The position numbers and the translations under genes are program-made. Positions 19,316 through 31,062 of a stretch of DNA of 64,000 bases are shown here, one piece after another. The stretch spans positions 2,108,001 to 2,172,000 of the forward strand of contig NZ_FSRC01000001.1 in NCBI RefSeq assembly GCF_900129785.1, written 5' to 3'. The stretch is from Algoriphagus halophilus. Lineage in GTDB: Bacteria; Bacteroidota; Bacteroidia; Cytophagales; Cyclobacteriaceae. The notes under the pieces are model-generated. The model was not told where the DNA came from, did not search any database, and saw only the letters and a list, made by a program, of their open reading frames with translations. The first letter of the stretch is position 1. Each line of letters opens with the position of its first letter.

Positions 19316-20323
19316 ACTCAAACTTTTTTCCCAGTTCCAGGAATCCCGAAGAGAATCCTCCAAAGAATATTGAGGATACCAGCCTAACACTTGGTTGATT
19401 TTTTGGGTATCCGCCCAGATTTTAACCACATCTCCAGGTCTTCTTGGACCAATGGTATAATTGAGCTTCAGGTCATTGACCTTTTCGAAGGTCTTGATGA
19501 TCTCCAAAACGGAGTTCCCGTTTCCTGTTCCCACATTGAACACATCGTAAAAGCAATCGGCTTGCTTTTCCAGATAGGCCAACGCTTTCACATGGGCATT
19601 CGCCAAATCCATCACATGGATAAAATCCCTGATGCAGCTACCATCTACGGTATCATAATCATCTCCAAATACTGTGATTTTTTCCCTGATTCCAGCCGCA
19701 GTTTGGGTGACAAAGGGAACCAAATTATTTGGGGTACCATTCGGCAGCTCTCCGATTTTCGCACTGGGGTGCGCACCTACCGGATTAAAATAGCGGAGGG
19801 AAACCACTCTCACTTTCGCCTTACTTTTCACAAAATCCACCAGGATATCTTCACAGATTTTTTTGGTATTGCCATATGGGCTTTCCGCATCTTTGCGCGG
19901 TGTTTCTTCCGTAACCGGAAGTTGATCTGGCTGGCCATACACGGTACAGGAAGAGGAAAACACGATGTTTTTGACTCCCTTTTGCTGCATGAAATCGAGT
20001 AAAACAGTCAATGAGCCCACATTATTCTGATAATACTTCAACGGAAATTGAGTGCTCTCCCCTACCGCCTTAAAGGCCGCAAAATGGATTACTCCCTCAA
20101 AAGCATGCGCTGCATAAACGCTTTCCAAAACCTCTTTGTCATTACAATCTCCTTCGAAATAAATAACATCTTTTCCGAGTATTTCGGACAATCTGTTGAT
20201 GACATTTGGATTGGAATTCGAAAAATCGTCCAAAATTATGGGCTCATACCCAGCTTTGACAAGTTCCACAGCGGTATGCGAGCCAATGTATCCAGCTCCT
20301 CCAGTGATTAAAATCTTTTTCAT
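19301..20323 (-). CDS. galE: UDP-glucose 4-epimerase
   Basis: The 340-residue extended SDR has the NAD loop TGGAGYIGSHT (residues 7-17), DDFSNS, the catalytic SSSCTVYG and PYGNTK (Ser/Thr, Tyr, Lys), and the GalE-type EETPRKDAESPYG and GDDYDTVDGSCIRDFIHV blocks. It interconverts UDP-glucose and UDP-galactose for sugar use and surface polysaccharides. The stop overlaps the convergent GH92 stop by 4 bases. The gene begins 66 bases after the end of the large PKD-protein gene, which reads in the same direction. Confidence 0.95.
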   Translation of the reverse strand: MKKILITGGAGYIGSHTAVELVKAGYEPIILDDFSNSNPNVINRLSEILGKDVIYFEGDCNDKEVLESVYAAHAFEGVIHFAAFKAVGESTQFPLKYYQNNVGSLTVLLDFMQQKGVKNIVFSSSCTVYGQPDQLPVTEETPRKDAESPYGNTKKICEDILVDFVKSKAKVRVVSLRYFNPVGAHPSAKIGELPNGTPNNLVPFVTQTAAGIREKITVFGDDYDTVDGSCIRDFIHVMDLANAHVKALAYLEKQADCFYDVFNVGTGNGNSVLEIIKTFEKVNDLKLNYTIGPRRPGDVVKIWADTQKINQVLGWYPQYSLEDSLRDSWNWEKSLSGELA

Positions 20324-20389
20324 CTTCTTAAAAATTTACTGAAGCAAAACTATCTAAAACTGGGCATTTAGAACAATAAAAATCAAAAA

Positions 20390-23300
20390 TCAACGGATTA
20401 AGGTGAAGGTTCCTGTTTCAGAATCGGATCCTACCCCATTTTCCAAGGAAAATTCATAGGTGATTTTATAGGTAAATACCCCGGAATCCACAGAAGTGCC
20501 TTTCAATTCCCCATTCCAGCCCTCATTTCCGGAATAAATCAATTGCCCCCATCGGTCCCAAATCAACAGTAAATAGGTAATCGGGCAATTGGAAATGGGC
20601 TCATACACCCCCTCAGATGGCAAAAATCCCGAGGGCATCCGAACCTGGGGTTTGGAAGGCTGTATGACCCCGCTTCCGGTCACCACACAACCATTGGCAT
20701 CAGTAACAGTGACAGAAAACTCCCCTGAGGACAGGCCGTCAATGATCGCCCCGTTCAAACCATTGTCCCATATTATTTCATAGGGAGCTACTCCTCCAGC
20801 GGGAATTACTTCCAACACACCATCCCCACCTCCTGGGCAACTTGGGCTGATTTCATTGAACGTAAGCGTCAACGGATCTGGACCCTCAATGATCCCTTCC
20901 ACTGGTATGCTGCAGGACCTCGAATCGAGGATGGTATGGGAGAATGGCCCTTTTGGCAAGCCCGTCACTTTCAAAAACGCTCCATCCCATTCTGATTGCT
21001 GACCTTCCACCTCATAAGGGGGTGTCCCACCCGAAACCCTCAATTGATACGATCCATCTGCTGCATCATGGCAGCTTACTTCATTGGTAAGGGGTTCATC
21101 AAGAAGACTCAAAGGCTCCAAATCTTCCAGTTCAATCATCAATACCTCTTCCCCACAGCCGGATAAATCCTTGATTTTTACTTCGTATGTTCCCTGGGAA
21201 AGATTGAAAGCACTAAAGGATTCCAACAATGGATCATGACTCCACTCCACCTGGTAATTTCCAGAACCACCTTGAGGATCCAACACAATGGAGCCATTCG
21301 ATTCTCCCGGGCAAGCAGGGGATAATTTTTCAGAGATACTTACTTCAAATTCAGGGTATATGAATACGTCCAACACTTGCGAAATCCCGGCACATAAGGA
21401 ATTGACCAAACTGGTGGATTCATAATACAAACTTCTCTCTGGGGCATTCTCCTCCCATTGCACCTCCACTTCGATGGTACCCTGCCCATCTATAATAGTT
21501 CCTCCTGTTACCACCCATTGATAGGTATTTTGATCGGAAGGAAAGGGAATAGTATAAGTCACTGTCTCGGACAATACCCCACAAATCCCCTCGGGACCTA
21601 AAGGCCTATCAGGTTCAGCATCATTGGAAACCTGCACTTGGATTTCTTGGATCTCTCCTTGACAACCATTTTCTGAATAAGGAATGGCTTTTACGGATCC
21701 ATTTTGGGTTTCCACGTCCCACTTTACCGTGAGGGTAGAATCAGTACTCACCAATTCAATTCCATCGACCACTTCCCATACTACTCTTTCAAAATTATCC
21801 GTGTTTTCAAAGGTATAAGTCACTTCATCGGCATTGAGGCATATGGCACTGGGACCGATCAGTTCCCCTTCGATTTTTTTCACCTCCACTTCAAACTTAA
21901 ACTCTTCCTCACTGTCACAATTCCCTTCGCCGGTAGATGCCAAAACCACTACCTCAAACACTCCCTCTTCTTCAAAAGTATGGGTCACTTCTTTTCCGGA
22001 TTTCAATTCAGTTCCATCTCCAAAATCCCAAAGAAATGATTGGAACATCGGATTATCCGGTATGATTTCCCAAACTCCTTCCTTCCCAAAACAAGCAACC
22101 TGATCCCCTTCTACCTCAAAATCGTAGGTGGATTCTGCTTCAAACTGAACATTTTCCAAACTAGCTCCGGTTGCGTATCCATAAGAGGAAATAAAACCAT
22201 CTCCATAGGCATAGGCTATCAGGCCTTCTGGATTGGACAGGGAATTCCCTCCTTCATTGATGACCAATTGGGCATAGCTAAAACCTGGGTTTCCAGGTAC
22301 GGGAAGAAATTCAGCTCCCACATTTTGGCCATTCAAAACCGTTTGGCCTGCTGCCTCTGAAGGGACCATCACATTGGCATAGTGCTTTAAAATTTCATCT
22401 CCAACAGGAGTGGAGAATAGAATGGACTTGATCCTCTGGCTGTTATCACTATAGGTGATTAACGATGGATCTCCCTGTGCTGAGAAGGTGTCATTAAAAT
22501 CATTACAAGCTTGGCTTTTCGCCAAAACAGAAACAGCTGTTGGGTTGGAGGATTCAATAGATACCACTTCTTTGGGACCAAACTCCAGTTTCAAAAATTC
22601 ACCGGCGTCCAGGTTGCCCACCGAACCACCATTGACAGTTACCTCGGTATTATCTTCAGAAGCCAGCACCTTCACAATTTCTCCCGATGTCCTTCCTGCC
22701 AAGGGAACATGGATATAGGATTTCCCCCAATTTTTTACAGGATAAGCCTGTTGAAACAAATGATCACCAGTGGTTCCACAATCCCCAGCACTGGTCAACT
22801 TATTCCCTCCAAAAACTGCAATATTTTTACAATCTCCATCCGTGCTATTCATCACCCTGATCCGGGAACCTGTCAAATCCCCTTTGGCTTTGATTTGGTA
22901 ACTCTCTCCTGCATTCAGGAATATGGTTAAAGGAGCATTGGCCGGAATGGTATTGACGGTATTCGTGGAAGTCACAATTTCAATCTCTGTATTGTTTTCC
23001 ACCGCCAAAATCAACAGTGTACTCTCATAATTCAAGTTTGCCCCGGGATCTTGGCCTGCTCCAAAAACATCGGCATGTGCTGTCACATAATATTCCTTCC
23101 CCAATGCCGTGATGGGTAACACCACCGTTCCATCCAGACTGCGTTGCCTTTGGTTTACAGCATGTACTGCAATCTCTCCTGAGGAGGAAATAAATGCGGC
23201 TTTGGTTTCAACCGTGCCGGAACTCCTATGAATCAAGTCCTCCCCATTGTTGAACTCATAATAAAACTGCTCTCCTTTTTGGAGTGAAAACGGAATATCC

Positions 23301-23503
23301 TTACCTCCCGCTTGAATCATTCCTTCACTGTCTTCATTGGCAGTGATGATCACGGAGGCTAAATCCGGTTGATTGGGACGGTTATTGTTTTCCATAAACC
23401 CCAAAACAAACTCCTTCCCTAGGGTACTCAGTTGGGCGTACCCATCCAAGCTTACTAAAAAAGTAAGTATGCAAAACAGAAATAAGCGTCCTAATTTGGG
23501 CAT
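20390..23503 (-). CDS. giant secreted PKD/SprB-like protein with T9SS C-terminal domain (paralog B)
   Basis: The 1037-residue protein has a signal peptide (residues 1-23, ending YAQ) and an N-terminal beta domain of about 400 residues starting LSTLGKEFVLGF, resembling the IgGFc-binding-protein N-terminal domain. A PKD domain follows (LWDFGDGTELKSG, about residue 495), then Ig-like segments and three SprB-type repeats ending in DLSGC, DSRSC and DANGC. The C-terminus is a gliding-associated CHU_C domain (RMPSGF, IWDRWGQLIYSG, final FTLIR), a sorting signal of type IX secretion. It is probably a surface adhesin or gliding-related protein. It lies 10 bases after paralog A and is probably cotranscribed with it. 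Confidence 0.85.
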   Translation of the reverse strand: MPKLGRLFLFCILTFLVSLDGYAQLSTLGKEFVLGFMENNNRPNQPDLASVIITANEDSEGMIQAGGKDIPFSLQKGEQFYYEFNNGEDLIHRSSGTVETKAAFISSSGEIAVHAVNQRQRSLDGTVVLPITALGKEYYVTAHADVFGAGQDPGANLNYESTLLILAVENNTEIEIVTSTNTVNTIPANAPLTIFLNAGESYQIKAKGDLTGSRIRVMNSTDGDCKNIAVFGGNKLTSAGDCGTTGDHLFQQAYPVKNWGKSYIHVPLAGRTSGEIVKVLASEDNTEVTVNGGSVGNLDAGEFLKLEFGPKEVVSIESSNPTAVSVLAKSQACNDFNDTFSAQGDPSLITYSDNSQRIKSILFSTPVGDEILKHYANVMVPSEAAGQTVLNGQNVGAEFLPVPGNPGFSYAQLVINEGGNSLSNPEGLIAYAYGDGFISSYGYATGASLENVQFEAESTYDFEVEGDQVACFGKEGVWEIIPDNPMFQSFLWDFGDGTELKSGKEVTHTFEEEGVFEVVVLASTGEGNCDSEEEFKFEVEVKKIEGELIGPSAICLNADEVTYTFENTDNFERVVWEVVDGIELVSTDSTLTVKWDVETQNGSVKAIPYSENGCQGEIQEIQVQVSNDAEPDRPLGPEGICGVLSETVTYTIPFPSDQNTYQWVVTGGTIIDGQGTIEVEVQWEENAPERSLYYESTSLVNSLCAGISQVLDVFIYPEFEVSISEKLSPACPGESNGSIVLDPQGGSGNYQVEWSHDPLLESFSAFNLSQGTYEVKIKDLSGCGEEVLMIELEDLEPLSLLDEPLTNEVSCHDAADGSYQLRVSGGTPPYEVEGQQSEWDGAFLKVTGLPKGPFSHTILDSRSCSIPVEGIIEGPDPLTLTFNEISPSCPGGGDGVLEVIPAGGVAPYEIIWDNGLNGAIIDGLSSGEFSVTVTDANGCVVTGSGVIQPSKPQVRMPSGFLPSEGVYEPISNCPITYLLLIWDRWGQLIYSGNEGWNGELKGTSVDSGVFTYKITYEFSLENGVGSDSETGTFTLIR

Positions 23504-23513
23504 CTTGTAAAAT

Positions 23514-26500
23514 TCACCTGATTAAAGTAAACCCTCCTCGCTTCTCAATGGTTTGAACTTCTCCTTCCAATGGAAAAGAATAGTGGTATAAATAGGTATA
23601 GGTCCCAGATGGGGCCTCTTCATTTGCTACCCTTCCGTCCCAACCAGATGTACCTGTATAAATCAATTGCCCCCATCTGTTATAAACCCAGAGCTCAAAT
23701 TCAATTTCACAATTGGAAACTCCTTGAAAGAGGTCTCCCGAAGCATCCGGCTTAAACCCAGTAGGCATACGAACCTCCGGGGCTGCTTCCAACACTTCTC
23801 CTGTCCCTAAACTAATACAACCTGAATTATCCAGAACAGAAATCTGATAGGTACCTCGTGGAACTCCAATTAATTGATTCCCTTGCCCCTCTGGCACTTC
23901 CCATGTGTAAATGTAGGGGGCATCTCCCCCTCCTGGAATTGCCAATAACTCTCCGTTACTTCCTCCTGGACATGTGGGTTTTTCCAATCTCACCGATACT
24001 TCAAGCGCAGGTGGTGAAGTAATCTCGAAAGCCAGGGGAATTACACAGCCATTGGCATCGCTGAACTCCCATTCATAGAGCCCTTGCGGCAAATCAATCA
24101 AATTTATTACTCCTGTAGTAGTCTGACTTCCTTGATATTCATAGGTGTATGGAGCCACTCCGCCAATCAGCGATACCGCTAATTTACCATCGGATTTCCC
24201 GTAACAGGAAGTTCCTTCTACTTGGACGGATAAAACCTCCAGTTGATTTGGTTCTTTGATCTCCAGCGCTTCCAGGGAGAACTCGCAACCATTGGCATCC
24301 ACTACTTTTACCTCATAAGTGCCGGCCGACAATCCTGTTGCCTTCAACTGTTTCAACCCCGCATCATGAGACCAATTCACCTCAAAAGGTGCCACTCCTC
24401 CAACTACTTCCAACTCAATTTCTCCATTACTCTCCCCAGAACAATGAATCGTACTTTCTTTCACTGACCTTAACTCCAGGCGATCTGCCACCTCAATTTC
24501 CAACACAGGTGAATCGCCTCCACAGGAATTATCCACCAAACTGGTCACCGTATAACTTACTGATCCCTTCATGCCAGGCTGATCCCAGATTACTTCAATG
24601 CTTCCATCATCTGAAGTTGAACGAATGGTACCCCCAAGAACAGTCCACTCATAAGCTCTCCCCGGACTCGAGTCAGGCACTTCATAAACAAATGGAGTCG
24701 TTGGGTCAAAACACACCTGGGTTGGCCCTTCTGGCATGACTGCTTCCAGCTGTTTATTGATGGTTACCTCCAACCGAATGGTGTCACCTGGACAACCATT
24801 TTCAGAATAGGGAATTGCTAAAATACTGGCCAGATCATTGGCGGGACCCCAGTTTACCAAAATGGAATCTCCATAATTTTCTACGATATCACCACCTTCC
24901 ACTTCAAATTCAAGCGTTGAAACCTGGTTGGAAATAGCATCTGAAAGCTTATAGATCATTGCTTCTTCCCCAGGACATACGCTGGATATTCCTTCTATTT
25001 CCAACTCAGAAGAGAGTTCTATCACTTCTACTTCAAAAACCACTTCCTCCTGTTCCTCACAGGTAGTTGGACTAATAGAAGCTTTGACCAAAATCTCATA
25101 ATCTCCAGCTTCGGTGTAGGTATGGGTTACTTCCTTGCCTATTTTCACCTCAGAACCATCGCCAAAATCCCATTCAAAATAACTGAAGTTAGGGTTTTCA
25201 GACTCAATCACCCAGGTACCTTCGTGATTCAGACAGGCTACTTGTTCCCCATTTACCTCAAATTCATAAGAGGATTCTGTTTCAAAATTCAAATTATCCA
25301 ATGCCGCTCCTACTGCAAATCCATACGATTCAATAAACCCAAAACCATACACATAACCATTGAAACCTTCGGAGTTCACCAACCGGTGCACCCCTTGTGA
25401 AATATTGATCCTGGCATAGGAATAAGAGGGATCTCCCGGGACCGGGGAAAACCTGGTCCCTAGATTTTGTCCGTCCAAAAAGGTAAGACTCTCAGTCCCT
25501 GCTTTCACTACCAGATTTAAATAGTGTGATACAATCGAGGGTAAATTCAGGGCATTAAACTGAATTTCCTTGAGCAATTGTTCGCTGGGGCTATAGGTCA
25601 TCATAAAGGGATCTCCATTGGAATAATTGGGATCGTTGGGCTCGTTACATTCCTGGCTTTTTGAAAAGACGGTTACACTTGCCGGTTTGGAAGTTTCGAT
25701 TTTTGCGGACTCGTTAATCCCAAAATCCACGCTTAAAAACTCTCCGGCATCGATGGTACCTCTGTTTTGGCCACCAATCGTAACTTGGGTACCATCTTCC
25801 GAAGCAAGTATTTTCACCAACTCCCCGGAAGTCCTTCCCGAAAGTGCCACATGTACAAACGAGGTTCCCCAGCTGGAAGTGGGATAGGTTTGTTGAAACA
25901 AATTATCCGGTGCACCTCCACAATTCCCTACGGTAGTCCATTTATTGCCTCCAAAAACAGCGATCTTTTTACAACTATCCGCATTTTCCCCGATCACCCG
26001 AACCCTGGAGCCCGTTAGATCCGCCTTGGCTTTCAACTGATAACTTTGTCCTCGGTTTAAAGTGATGGTAAAAGGTACTCCCGGGACATTTCCCCCGTAA
26101 GCCTGGACCGAAGAAGTGATTTCAATTTCTGTATTGTCCTCCGTAGCCACCACCAACAATTCACTTTCATCATTGACATTGGCGACAAAGGGCACTGGAA
26201 CTGTCAAAAGCTCATAATGGGAGGTAACCAAATAATCCATGCCCAGGGCACTGACAGGCAACACCACTGTTCCGTCAGCAGAACGAAAACGCTCATTAAA
26301 CGCATAAACCGCTATTTTCCCATTGGAACTGATGTAAACTCCTTTGTTCTCAATAACTCCTGTATTCCGATGTAATAAATCAATTTCTTCCGAAGGCACC
26401 ACATGGGCAAATTGCTGTCCCTTGGAAAGGTTAAAAGGAACGTCCCTCCCGTTATACTCGATGTAGCCCACCGCGTCTTCATTCGCAGAAATAACAATTA

Positions 26501-26651
26501 CGGCTTGATCGGGAGCATCTGGTAAAACTCGATTATTGTCCATGAATCCCACCCAGAACTCCTTTCCTACTGTGGAGAGTTGTGCAACTGATTTTTGGCA
26601 ATAAAAAAAGCAGCAAAAAAGAAATAAAAATCCAAGTAAAATTCTCTTCAT
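23514..26651 (-). CDS. giant secreted PKD/SprB-like protein with T9SS C-terminal domain (paralog A)
   Basis: A 1045-residue paralog of the next gene with the same domain order: signal peptide (to about residue 23, VAQ), IgGFc-binding-like N domain beginning LSTVGKEFWVGFMDNN, PKD domain (EWDFGDGSEVKIG), two Ig-like segments, three SprB-type repeats (CSGESNG, CYGKSDG and CPGGSNG starts) and a CHU_C C-terminal domain (RMPTGF, VYNRWGQLIYTG, final FTLIR). Many segments line up closely, so the pair arose by tandem duplication. Export by type IX secretion is expected from the C-terminus. The ligand is unknown. Confidence 0.85.
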   Translation of the reverse strand: MKRILLGFLFLFCCFFYCQKSVAQLSTVGKEFWVGFMDNNRVLPDAPDQAVIVISANEDAVGYIEYNGRDVPFNLSKGQQFAHVVPSEEIDLLHRNTGVIENKGVYISSNGKIAVYAFNERFRSADGTVVLPVSALGMDYLVTSHYELLTVPVPFVANVNDESELLVVATEDNTEIEITSSVQAYGGNVPGVPFTITLNRGQSYQLKAKADLTGSRVRVIGENADSCKKIAVFGGNKWTTVGNCGGAPDNLFQQTYPTSSWGTSFVHVALSGRTSGELVKILASEDGTQVTIGGQNRGTIDAGEFLSVDFGINESAKIETSKPASVTVFSKSQECNEPNDPNYSNGDPFMMTYSPSEQLLKEIQFNALNLPSIVSHYLNLVVKAGTESLTFLDGQNLGTRFSPVPGDPSYSYARINISQGVHRLVNSEGFNGYVYGFGFIESYGFAVGAALDNLNFETESSYEFEVNGEQVACLNHEGTWVIESENPNFSYFEWDFGDGSEVKIGKEVTHTYTEAGDYEILVKASISPTTCEEQEEVVFEVEVIELSSELEIEGISSVCPGEEAMIYKLSDAISNQVSTLEFEVEGGDIVENYGDSILVNWGPANDLASILAIPYSENGCPGDTIRLEVTINKQLEAVMPEGPTQVCFDPTTPFVYEVPDSSPGRAYEWTVLGGTIRSTSDDGSIEVIWDQPGMKGSVSYTVTSLVDNSCGGDSPVLEIEVADRLELRSVKESTIHCSGESNGEIELEVVGGVAPFEVNWSHDAGLKQLKATGLSAGTYEVKVVDANGCEFSLEALEIKEPNQLEVLSVQVEGTSCYGKSDGKLAVSLIGGVAPYTYEYQGSQTTTGVINLIDLPQGLYEWEFSDANGCVIPLAFEITSPPALEVSVRLEKPTCPGGSNGELLAIPGGGDAPYIYTWEVPEGQGNQLIGVPRGTYQISVLDNSGCISLGTGEVLEAAPEVRMPTGFKPDASGDLFQGVSNCEIEFELWVYNRWGQLIYTGTSGWDGRVANEEAPSGTYTYLYHYSFPLEGEVQTIEKRGGFTLIR

Positions 26652-26736
26652 AGAAACCCAACTAGTGGAAATTGCTTCAATATAAACAACCTGCGAAACA
26701 ATAGTTTAAATATTCAGACTATAGACAGGATTTTAA

Positions 26737-28434
<1,698 letters not shown>

Positions 28435-28443
28435 GCTTTACTC

Positions 28444-29841
28444 TTGCTGCTGACTTCGATCATTATTTATCTGGCAATTACGGTTGCCATCGGAGCCTGG
28501 TCTACCAGACTGGTGAAAAGTTCCAATGATTTCGTGTTAGCGGGAAGGTCTTTACCTCTTTTCCTATCAGCATCTGCATTATTTGCAACATGGTTTGGCT
28601 CCGAAACGATTTTCGGAGCCTCTTCTGTTTATTTGGAGGAAGGGTTGATAGGCGTAATCGAAGACCCCTTTGGAGGCGCACTTTGCCTGGTATTGTTTGG
28701 TCTGTTTTTTCTCCGGCCCATGTATAGAATGGGGGTATTGACCATAGGGGATGTATTCAGAAGGATTTTTGGAAAACGCGTAGAGTTTTTTGCTTCCGTC
28801 TTCATGATCCCTGCCTATTTCGGATATGTAGCAGCTCAATTGGTGGCCTTGAGTTTAATATTAGGATCCATTACGGATTTAACGTTGGTGGAAGGAATTT
28901 TAATCTCCTCAGGCATTGTGGTCTTTTACACCTTCCTGGGTGGAATGTGGGCCATTTCTATCACTGATTTTATCCAAACTACCATGATTGTGGTAGGATT
29001 ACTATGGGTATCCATGATGGTCGCCTCAGAAGCAGGGGGAGTTCAGAATATTTTATCTCAGGCCCCGGAAGAAAGCTTCCAGTTTTTCCCAACTGGCGGT
29101 GCAATTTCCTGGATCAACTATTTTGGAGCCTGGATCATATTAGGCCTGGGTAGCATTCCAAGTCAGGATATTTACCAGCGGGTCATGTCTTCCAAGTCTG
29201 AAAAAGTAGCCGTAAGATCCACGTATCTGGCAGGAGGGTTTTATTTGACTTTTGGGTTGTTGCCCTTATTTATAGCACTGGGAGCAAAGGTGCTTTACCC
29301 GGAACTTTATCTGGAAAACAAGCAAATGCTCCTGCCCACCATGATTCTTGCCCATGGGGGTCTTCCCATTCAGATTGTTTTCTTTGGAGCCCTGATCTCC
29401 GCCATCATGAGTACTACCAGCTCAGGCTTATTGGCACCGGCGGCCATTCTTTCTGAAAACCTGATCAAACCTTTTTTTGGGGAAAAACTGAAAGACCAAT
29501 CGCTTTTATGGATTCTGAGAGGCAATATAGTTTTGGTGGCCCTGGTCGCCACGGTCATAGCCACGATGGAATCGGACATTTATGACCTGGTTGCAGGAGC
29601 TTCCATTTTGATGCTGGTTTCCCTGTTTGTCCCTTTGACAGCAGGTCTGTATTGGAAAAAGGCATCGCCTGTAGGCTGCCTGCTTTCCATGATGGTAGGA
29701 ATGGTTTCCTACTTGATCTCCGATCAATTGAACCCTGTCATAGATTCACATCTTATTGGATTGATATTTAGTATTTTAGCAATGATAATCGGAAGCATTA
29801 GTTTCCCAACACGAACCCCACAACTCGATGAATTATCCTAA
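28444..29841 (+). CDS. sodium:solute symporter family protein
   Basis: The 465-residue protein has about 13 membrane helices and SSS-family landmarks: SNDFVLAGRSLPLF near residues 23-36, the ATWFGSETIFGAS segment, GGMWAISITDFIQT, GSIPSQDIYQRVMSSK and SAIMSTTSSGLLAPAA. The substrate could be an amino acid, sugar, proline or pantothenate. The start is TTG at 28444, since the next methionine is far inside the protein. The gene is in the same frame as the ABC-F gene, with only the TAA and three codons between, and its end overlaps rlmI by 14 bases. Confidence 0.85.
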   Translation: MLLTSIIIYLAITVAIGAWSTRLVKSSNDFVLAGRSLPLFLSASALFATWFGSETIFGASSVYLEEGLIGVIEDPFGGALCLVLFGLFFLRPMYRMGVLTIGDVFRRIFGKRVEFFASVFMIPAYFGYVAAQLVALSLILGSITDLTLVEGILISSGIVVFYTFLGGMWAISITDFIQTTMIVVGLLWVSMMVASEAGGVQNILSQAPEESFQFFPTGGAISWINYFGAWIILGLGSIPSQDIYQRVMSSKSEKVAVRSTYLAGGFYLTFGLLPLFIALGAKVLYPELYLENKQMLLPTMILAHGGLPIQIVFFGALISAIMSTTSSGLLAPAAILSENLIKPFFGEKLKDQSLLWILRGNIVLVALVATVIATMESDIYDLVAGASILMLVSLFVPLTAGLYWKKASPVGCLLSMMVGMVSYLISDQLNPVIDSHLIGLIFSILAMIIGSISFPTRTPQLDELS

Positions 29842-31009
29842 GATCATATTAAAAAAAGGAAAGGAAATCTCCTTAAAAAGAAAGCACCATTGGGTGTTTT
29901 CCGGAGCAATATTTCAAAAGCCGGAACACTTGGAAAACGGTGAACTGGTTGCTGTCTATTCTTCCAGAGAGGAGTTTCTAGGTATAGGTCATTTCTCTCA
30001 TGGCTCTATCATGGTCAGGATCATATCCTTCGAAAACAGGGAAATTGACCAGGAGTTTTGGAATGTCAAGATCCAATCAGCCTATGCCTTGCGGCAAAGT
30101 TTAGGCTTGACAGCCAATCAGGAAACCAATGTCTATAGGCTTGTTCACGGAGAAGGGGATTTAGTACCTGGCCTGATTGTGGATTTTTACAATGGCACTG
30201 CCGTCATTCAAGCCCATCACGTGGGAATGCATGCCCATATCCAAGAAATAGCCCAGGCGATTCACCATACCTATGGGGAAAAGTTGGCCGGGGTCTTTGA
30301 CAAAAGTGCAGAGACCCTTCCCAAGAATCTGGGGATCTCCTCCAATGAATGGATCATAGGGGAGCCTAATACTGATTTGGTAAAAGAATATGGAGCCACG
30401 TACAAAATTGATTGGGAGAAAGGGCAGAAAACCGGGTTTTTCATCGATCAACGAGAGAACAGGAAATTGCTTGCCTCCTATTCTTCCGGAAAAAAGGTCT
30501 TAAACACTTTTTGCTATTCGGGAGGGTTTTCGGTGTTGGCGCTCAAAGAGGGGGCAAAGGAAGTTCACTCCGTAGACATCTCCCCCAAAGCAATCGAACT
30601 TACGGAAGAAAACGTTGCGTTGAATCCTGAGATCGAAGGCAAACATGAATCCAAGGTAGCAGATGTGGTCAAATACATTCGGGAGATAGGTGATGACTAT
30701 GACATCATTGTGCTGGACCCGCCTGCTTTTGCCAAGAACATGAAAGCCCGGCACAATGCCGTCCAGGCCTACAAACGATTAAATGCTGAGGCTTTGAAAA
30801 AAATCAAACCAGGAGGGATCTTATTTACCTTTTCCTGTAGCCAGGTAGTGGATAAAGCGTTGTTTGCCCATACGATTACGGCTGCCGCTCTGGAATCGGG
30901 CAGAAACATAAAAATCCTTCATCAAGTTACCCAACCAGCGGATCACCCAGTGAATATTTATCATACAGAAACTGAATATTTGAAAGGACTCGTATTATTT
31001 GTGGAGTAA
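29828..31009 (+). CDS. rlmI: 23S rRNA cytosine-C5 methyltransferase, RlmI type
   Basis: The 393-residue protein has an N-terminal PUA-like domain (LKKGKEISLKRKHHWVFSGAI), a linker domain, and a Rossmann methyltransferase with NTFCYSGGFS, a VDISPKAIELTEEN block, DPPAFAKNMK and FSCSQVV. The SCS cysteine is in the position used by m5C enzymes of the RlmI family. RlmI methylates C1962 of 23S rRNA in E. coli; the exact base here is inferred. The ATG overlaps the end of the symporter gene by 14 bases. Confidence 0.88.
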   Translation: MNYPKIILKKGKEISLKRKHHWVFSGAIFQKPEHLENGELVAVYSSREEFLGIGHFSHGSIMVRIISFENREIDQEFWNVKIQSAYALRQSLGLTANQETNVYRLVHGEGDLVPGLIVDFYNGTAVIQAHHVGMHAHIQEIAQAIHHTYGEKLAGVFDKSAETLPKNLGISSNEWIIGEPNTDLVKEYGATYKIDWEKGQKTGFFIDQRENRKLLASYSSGKKVLNTFCYSGGFSVLALKEGAKEVHSVDISPKAIELTEENVALNPEIEGKHESKVADVVKYIREIGDDYDIIVLDPPAFAKNMKARHNAVQAYKRLNAEALKKIKPGGILFTFSCSQVVDKALFAHTITAAALESGRNIKILHQVTQPADHPVNIYHTETEYLKGLVLFVE

Positions 31010-31062
31010 TGCCTGATAATTCGAAGCCATTCAACTATTTTCACCTATCAAAATAAAAGATC

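Noticed and set aside
19391..20002. 203-codon open frame antisense to galE
   Set aside because: Opposite strand of a fully conserved epimerase, with no recognisable protein features.
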